Below are positions 60,465-64,000 of a stretch of 64,000 bases of DNA, one piece after another. The position numbers were made by a program, and so were the translations under genes. The notes beneath the pieces are model-generated. The model did no database searches. It had not been told where the DNA came from and saw only the letters and a program-made list of their open reading frames with translations. The DNA is from Citrobacter sp. wls619 (lineage in GTDB: Bacteria > Pseudomonadota > Gammaproteobacteria > Enterobacterales > Enterobacteriaceae), in the NCBI RefSeq assembly GCF_005281345.1, contig NZ_SZXJ01000006.1, positions 35,237 through 99,236 on the forward strand, read 5' to 3'. Each line of letters opens with the position of its first letter. Position 1 is the first letter of the stretch.

Positions 60465-61202
60465 ATGTTGAAAGGTAAAAGAGCCGTTATCACAGGCGGC
60501 GGAGGAGAATTTGGTCAGGCGTTGTGCGTTTGGTTGGCTCGAGAAGGCGTCAACGTGGATTTTTCTGCTCGGCGGGTTGAGGATATTCACAAAACCTGCA
60601 GCATCATCGCCGCTGAAGGTGGTGTTGCAAAAGGGTATCTGTGTGATTTAACCCAACCTGAGTCTATTTCTCAGTTTGCTTCACAGCTCTTAAATATAGA
60701 CAGGCCCATCGACATTCTAATCCTCAATGCTGCTCAGTGGTTGTCAGGGACCATAGACGAACAACCGGACACAGAAATCTTCAATACCGTCAGCTCAGGC
60801 CTGACAGGCTCAATTCTACTAACACAGGCATTGCTTCCAGGGTTAAGGCGCTCAGACAGTGCTGACATCGTTGCGATTATATCTGTCTGCGGCATTCCGA
60901 ATTTTACGGATTCAATTGCCCATCCCGCTTTTTTTGCCAGTAAACACGGGATGAGTGGTTTTACAACTAAACTGTCGAAACAGTTATCCAAAGAAAATAT
61001 ACGGGTTACCGGATTATACCCACCGGATTTTGAATTGACCGGGTTAGATCCTCTGGTCGACACTCAATCCAGAATGGGAGAGCATCTAATGAATGGGCGT
61101 TCTGTCTGGGAAACAATTCGTTTTGTGCTGACTCAACCGCGTAGTTGCCATATTAGTACCCTTTACTTTCAAGGACCCACTCGCGAAGATCTGGAGCATT
61201 AG
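60465..61202 (+). CDS. SDR-family protein with altered active site
   Basis: A 245-residue classical-type short-chain dehydrogenase. The cofactor loop TGGGGEFG (10-17), NAA at 88-90 and Ser140 are in the usual places, and Lys160 is present in FFASKHG. The residue at the catalytic Tyr position (156) is Phe. The protein may therefore be a weak or non-enzymatic member. The ATG at 60465 has AAAGGGGA upstream; the frame is open earlier without homology. The glutathione peroxidase gene follows 117 bases later. Confidence 0.8.
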   Translation: MLKGKRAVITGGGGEFGQALCVWLAREGVNVDFSARRVEDIHKTCSIIAAEGGVAKGYLCDLTQPESISQFASQLLNIDRPIDILILNAAQWLSGTIDEQPDTEIFNTVSSGLTGSILLTQALLPGLRRSDSADIVAIISVCGIPNFTDSIAHPAFFASKHGMSGFTTKLSKQLSKENIRVTGLYPPDFELTGLDPLVDTQSRMGEHLMNGRSVWETIRFVLTQPRSCHISTLYFQGPTREDLEH

Positions 61203-61319
61203 GGACTGAATCTGACAGCACTTACCGAGCGGACTCACCTCCGCTTCTCACTTGCCCCAGCAGCACCGTGCTGGATGGCTATGCCAATATCTAACAGGTC
61301 CTGCTCTGAGGAGTTCGCT

Positions 61320-61802
61320 ATGACCACATTTTATCAACTGACAGCCACCAGCCTGGACGGCCAGCGTATCCCTATGGCTGACTATGCTGGCAAGCTGGTT
61401 CTGGTGGTAAATACCGCCAGCCATTGTGGCTTCACGCCACAATACGCAGGTCTGGAAGCGCTTTACAAAAAGTACGCCGCTCGCGGACTGGTGGTGCTTG
61501 GCTTCCCCTGCAACCAGTTCGGTAAGCAGGAACCCGGCAACGCCGACGAAATCGCGCAGACCTGCCACGTCAACTACGGTGTAAGCTTCCCGATGTTTGA
61601 AAAAGTGGAGGTTAACGGCGCCGCTACACATCCGGTATTTCGTTATCTAAAAGATGAATTGCCCGGCATGCTGGGTGGACGGATAAAATGGAACTTCACA
61701 AAATTCCTTATTGGACGCGATGGCAAGCCGCTAAAGCGTTTTGCACCGTTCACTACCCCTGCGAAAATGGAAACCGTCATCCTGGCTGCACTTGAAATCT
61801 AG
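61320..61802 (+). CDS. Glutathione peroxidase-family thiol peroxidase
   Basis: A 160-residue Cys-type GPx. Peroxidatic Cys36 (ASHCGFTPQY), Gln70, and Trp124-Asn125 (KWNFTKFLIG) form the tetrad; Cys64 (GFPCNQFG) and Cys82 are candidates for resolving Cys. It is shorter than and distinct from E. coli BtuE (183 aa), so it is likely a second paralog. GAGGAG precedes the ATG at 61320, while the open frame upstream lacks homology. It reduces peroxides with thioredoxin or glutathione; which one is unknown. Confidence 0.87.
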   Translation: MTTFYQLTATSLDGQRIPMADYAGKLVLVVNTASHCGFTPQYAGLEALYKKYAARGLVVLGFPCNQFGKQEPGNADEIAQTCHVNYGVSFPMFEKVEVNGAATHPVFRYLKDELPGMLGGRIKWNFTKFLIGRDGKPLKRFAPFTTPAKMETVILAALEI

Positions 61803-61890
61803 GTATTCTTGTCATTTGAACCGTCAGCCTGGTGCCAAAAGCGGACCTTACCGTAATGAAGTCAGTCAGGAAAACATTCGTTAGAACGGT

Positions 61891-62199
61891 TTAACAAAAC
61901 CTGACCAGCGCTGAAACGCCAATCCCAAAAGCGATCGCAAGCAAAGGCCTTTTAAAAACCAGCATTACAATAGCGGTGGTCAATAATGCCATCTGAGCAC
62001 CTTTGTCGCCGGTAAGAGCCACGGGGGCTAAAATCGCAACGAGAACGGAGCCTGACATGCCCTGAATAAAGGCTTTTATTCTGTTATTAAAAGGAACAAA
62101 AGACATAACCCAGACGCCCCCCCATCGGGTAGCAAGAGTGACCAGGGCCATAATAATGATAATAATCAGAGGCCCAAAACCTACCGTCTCAATACTCAT
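61891..62199 (-). CDS. AzlD-family small membrane subunit
   Basis: A 102-residue protein with about three to four helices, the small partner of AzlC/YgaZ-type exporters. Its ATG overlaps the azlC-like stop by 4 bases (ATGA), so the two are translated together. The pair probably exports branched-chain or similar amino acids; the substrate is inferred from the family only. It has a distinctive run of six Ile near residue 12. Confidence 0.82.
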   Translation of the reverse strand: MSIETVGFGPLIIIIIMALVTLATRWGGVWVMSFVPFNNRIKAFIQGMSGSVLVAILAPVALTGDKGAQMALLTTAIVMLVFKRPLLAIAFGIGVSALVRFC

Positions 62200-62915
62200 T
62201 TTTTATCTCTCATGATGATTCCAGCGATGCCTCCGGCGAGGGCTCCGGCGATCACGTGGCTATTTTCTGGTAACCCTTTATACGCTATCAGCGAAGCCCC
62301 GGCCGCTACGGCCCAGATACAAAGCATCCTTAGATTTCTTTCTCCTTCGAACACCATGGAAAGGAGAAAACATCCCATGACCATGTCGAGTCCATAGCGT
62401 TTAGGCTCATGTATAGCATTGCCGAAATAAAGCCCTACCAGAGTCCCTGCTACCCAAAAAAGCCATAACGCAAGACCGCCGCCAAAGAGCAATCCAAGTC
62501 CTGCTTTTCCCCTGCCGAATGCCTGGATGGACATAGCCCAATTAGCATCGGATGCAACCATCATGATTCCGTAGCGTTTAGCGGGTGTTAAAGAGCGCAG
62601 CCACGGGTATAAAGTTGCCCCCATCAACAGATGCCGGGCATTAATGGCAAAGACGGTGGCTATTAGCGTTAATACCGGAACATGAGACGTCCAAAGCTCT
62701 AACGTAGCGAACTGCGCATAACCGGCAAAAACCAGCAAACTCATCATTGTTGCGGTCATCTGGTCCAGTCCTTTCTGCGATGCAGCCAGGCCAAAGGCGG
62801 CACCAAAAACAGCGACAAAAAGTGACACCGGGATAAGTTGCCGAAAACCAGCCCATACAAGCGAATGATTTAGTTGAGATAAATCAGATTCGTAATACGT
62901 CATCCGGGGCCTCAT
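62196..62915 (-). CDS. AzlC-family amino-acid exporter subunit
   Basis: A 239-residue membrane protein with about seven helices. The family motif (FGAAFGLAASQKGLD near the N-terminus, then the RHLLMGATLYPWL region) is clear. The start is the ATG at 62915, preceded by GAGAGGAAG; the open frame reaches 62972 with further ATGs at 62933 lacking a ribosome site. It is divergent from a LysR regulator, as azlC/ygaZ operons often are. Confidence 0.85.
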   Translation of the reverse strand: MRPRMTYYESDLSQLNHSLVWAGFRQLIPVSLFVAVFGAAFGLAASQKGLDQMTATMMSLLVFAGYAQFATLELWTSHVPVLTLIATVFAINARHLLMGATLYPWLRSLTPAKRYGIMMVASDANWAMSIQAFGRGKAGLGLLFGGGLALWLFWVAGTLVGLYFGNAIHEPKRYGLDMVMGCFLLSMVFEGERNLRMLCIWAVAAGASLIAYKGLPENSHVIAGALAGGIAGIIMRDKK

Positions 62916-63027
62916 GCTCTTCCTCTCAGTCATGTTAAACAGAGCGCCACTATGACAGCGTTGTGAAATCAATAAAAACGCATAATAATTGATGTTAATA
63001 TTTGATTATCGAATACAAGGATCAACG

Positions 63028-63900
63028 GTGCAGTATCAAGACCTCCAGATGGACTGGCTCAAATGTTTTGTTGCGGTAGTAGACGCGGGGTCGCTTTCGG
63101 CAGCGGCACCTGAGGTTCATCGCTCGCAGTCTGCGGTCAGCATGCAACTCAAGAAGCTGGAATCCGCATTAGGATGTCAGCTTTTACTTCGCGGTCCTCG
63201 GCAGCATCAACTCACCTCTGAGGGACAAAAGCTGTTGGGATATGCCCGAAGGATGCTCGACCTTCATGCTGAAACGATGGCAGCATTCCACGGTAAGGAA
63301 TTAACAGGGCGTATTCGTCTGGGGGTTCCTGATGATTATGCAGCAAAATACCTTACACCTGCGCTGAAGAGATTTGCGCCTAACTTTGGATCGGTCGAGA
63401 TCGAACTGAGCTGTGAGCAATCAACATCACTCATTCCTCGCGTTGAGAGCGGCGATCTCGATTTGGCCCTGGTTTCCCGGGAACATCCCAGCCAGGGCTC
63501 GTTATTGTTTTATGAACCCATGGTGTGGGTAGGTTCTCCGCAGTTTGAGGTGTGGAGGCGTGATCCATTACCCATTGCGGTATATGAAAGCACGAGCCTT
63601 GCTAAGCGTAGCGCCATCAATGCATTAGCATTACAGGGGCGGAGATATAAGGTGGTGTATAACAGCTCCAGTCTGTCGGGACAGATTACAGCAGTAGAAA
63701 GTGGTCTGGCTGTTGCCGTTCTCACCCAGTGCAGCGTACCCCCCCACTTGCAAGTTCTTGGCAGTGAACATCTTTTGGGGCCCCTTGAACCGATGGAAGT
63801 CGCCTTGTTCAGAAGTCGTGCTTCTCAGAGTTCTTCAGCTGTGGATAGCTTGTATGATTTGCTAATCAGGACATTAAGGGTAAGAAAAGTTGAAAACTGA
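63028..63900 (+). CDS. LysR-family transcriptional regulator
   Basis: A 290-residue LysR regulator with an N-terminal HTH (GSLSAAAPEVHRSQSAVSMQ) and a C-terminal substrate-binding domain. It probably controls the divergent azlCD-like exporter. The start is GTG at 63028, with AAGGA 6 bases upstream; ATG 63049 and earlier codons are alternatives. The effector is unknown. Confidence 0.85.
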   Translation: MQYQDLQMDWLKCFVAVVDAGSLSAAAPEVHRSQSAVSMQLKKLESALGCQLLLRGPRQHQLTSEGQKLLGYARRMLDLHAETMAAFHGKELTGRIRLGVPDDYAAKYLTPALKRFAPNFGSVEIELSCEQSTSLIPRVESGDLDLALVSREHPSQGSLLFYEPMVWVGSPQFEVWRRDPLPIAVYESTSLAKRSAINALALQGRRYKVVYNSSSLSGQITAVESGLAVAVLTQCSVPPHLQVLGSEHLLGPLEPMEVALFRSRASQSSSAVDSLYDLLIRTLRVRKVEN

Positions 63901-64000
63901 GACGATTTATCAGGCGCCTCAACGTCCGCTTCTCGCTCACTGAGGATCTTCTGCTCAGCAACTTCCGCTTCGTGCTGTGAGTTCAATGGGTCGATGCAAC
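63901..64000. other. Window end, no supported gene
   Basis: The last 100 bases contain a minus-strand frame without a start in the window. It is too short to assign; it could be the end of a neighbouring gene or noncoding. Confidence 0.4.

Overview
This is chromosomal DNA from a member of the Enterobacteriaceae, most likely Citrobacter or a close relative. From about 1 to 48490 the gene order and proteins closely follow the Escherichia coli region from tus to mdtK. Several proteins differ from recalled E. coli versions at only a small fraction of residues. The genus is an inference; the family is near certain.

Conserved part. The window opens in the end of tus, then fumC and fumA (reverse), manA and ydgA. 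Next come the MalI regulon (malI divergent from malX-malY), add, ydgJ, blr, cnu and ydgK, and the rsxABCDGE electron-transport complex with nth. After these lie dtpA, gstA, the reverse run pdxY/tyrS/pdxH/mliC/anmK, slyB, slyA, the ydhIJK efflux operon, sodC, ydhF, ydhL, nemR-nemA-gloA, rnt, grxD, mepH, sodB, ydhP, ynhF, purR, punR/punC, cfa, ribE and mdtK. Regulatory sites can be read for MalI, PhoP, SlyA, NemR and PurR, and many intrinsic terminators are clear. Two short genes (blr, ynhF) are too small for simple ORF calling.

Accessory part (48507-64000). Downstream of mdtK the order departs from E. coli K-12: an RluA-type pseudouridine synthase, then an AT-rich island (about 49260-54120). 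The island encodes a His-Xaa-Ser (Hxs) ribosomally made peptide system: a membrane protein, precursor HxsA ending in five tandem His-Xaa-Ser triplets, two HxsD-like proteins, and two radical SAM enzymes, HxsB and HxsC. Its two transcription starts share an inverted repeat. After it come an AI-2E-family permease, a HAMP-GAF-GGDEF diguanylate cyclase, an unrecognised protein with a permuted NlpC/P60 hydrolase fold, and a second tryptophanyl-tRNA synthetase. The synthetase is preceded by a Trp-Trp leader peptide and an attenuator. An SDR protein lacking its catalytic Tyr, a glutathione peroxidase, and an AzlCD exporter with a divergent LysR regulator finish the window.

The most interesting loci are the Hxs peptide system and the attenuation-controlled trpS2. 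No rRNA, tRNA, CRISPR array, intact insertion sequence or prophage was seen.
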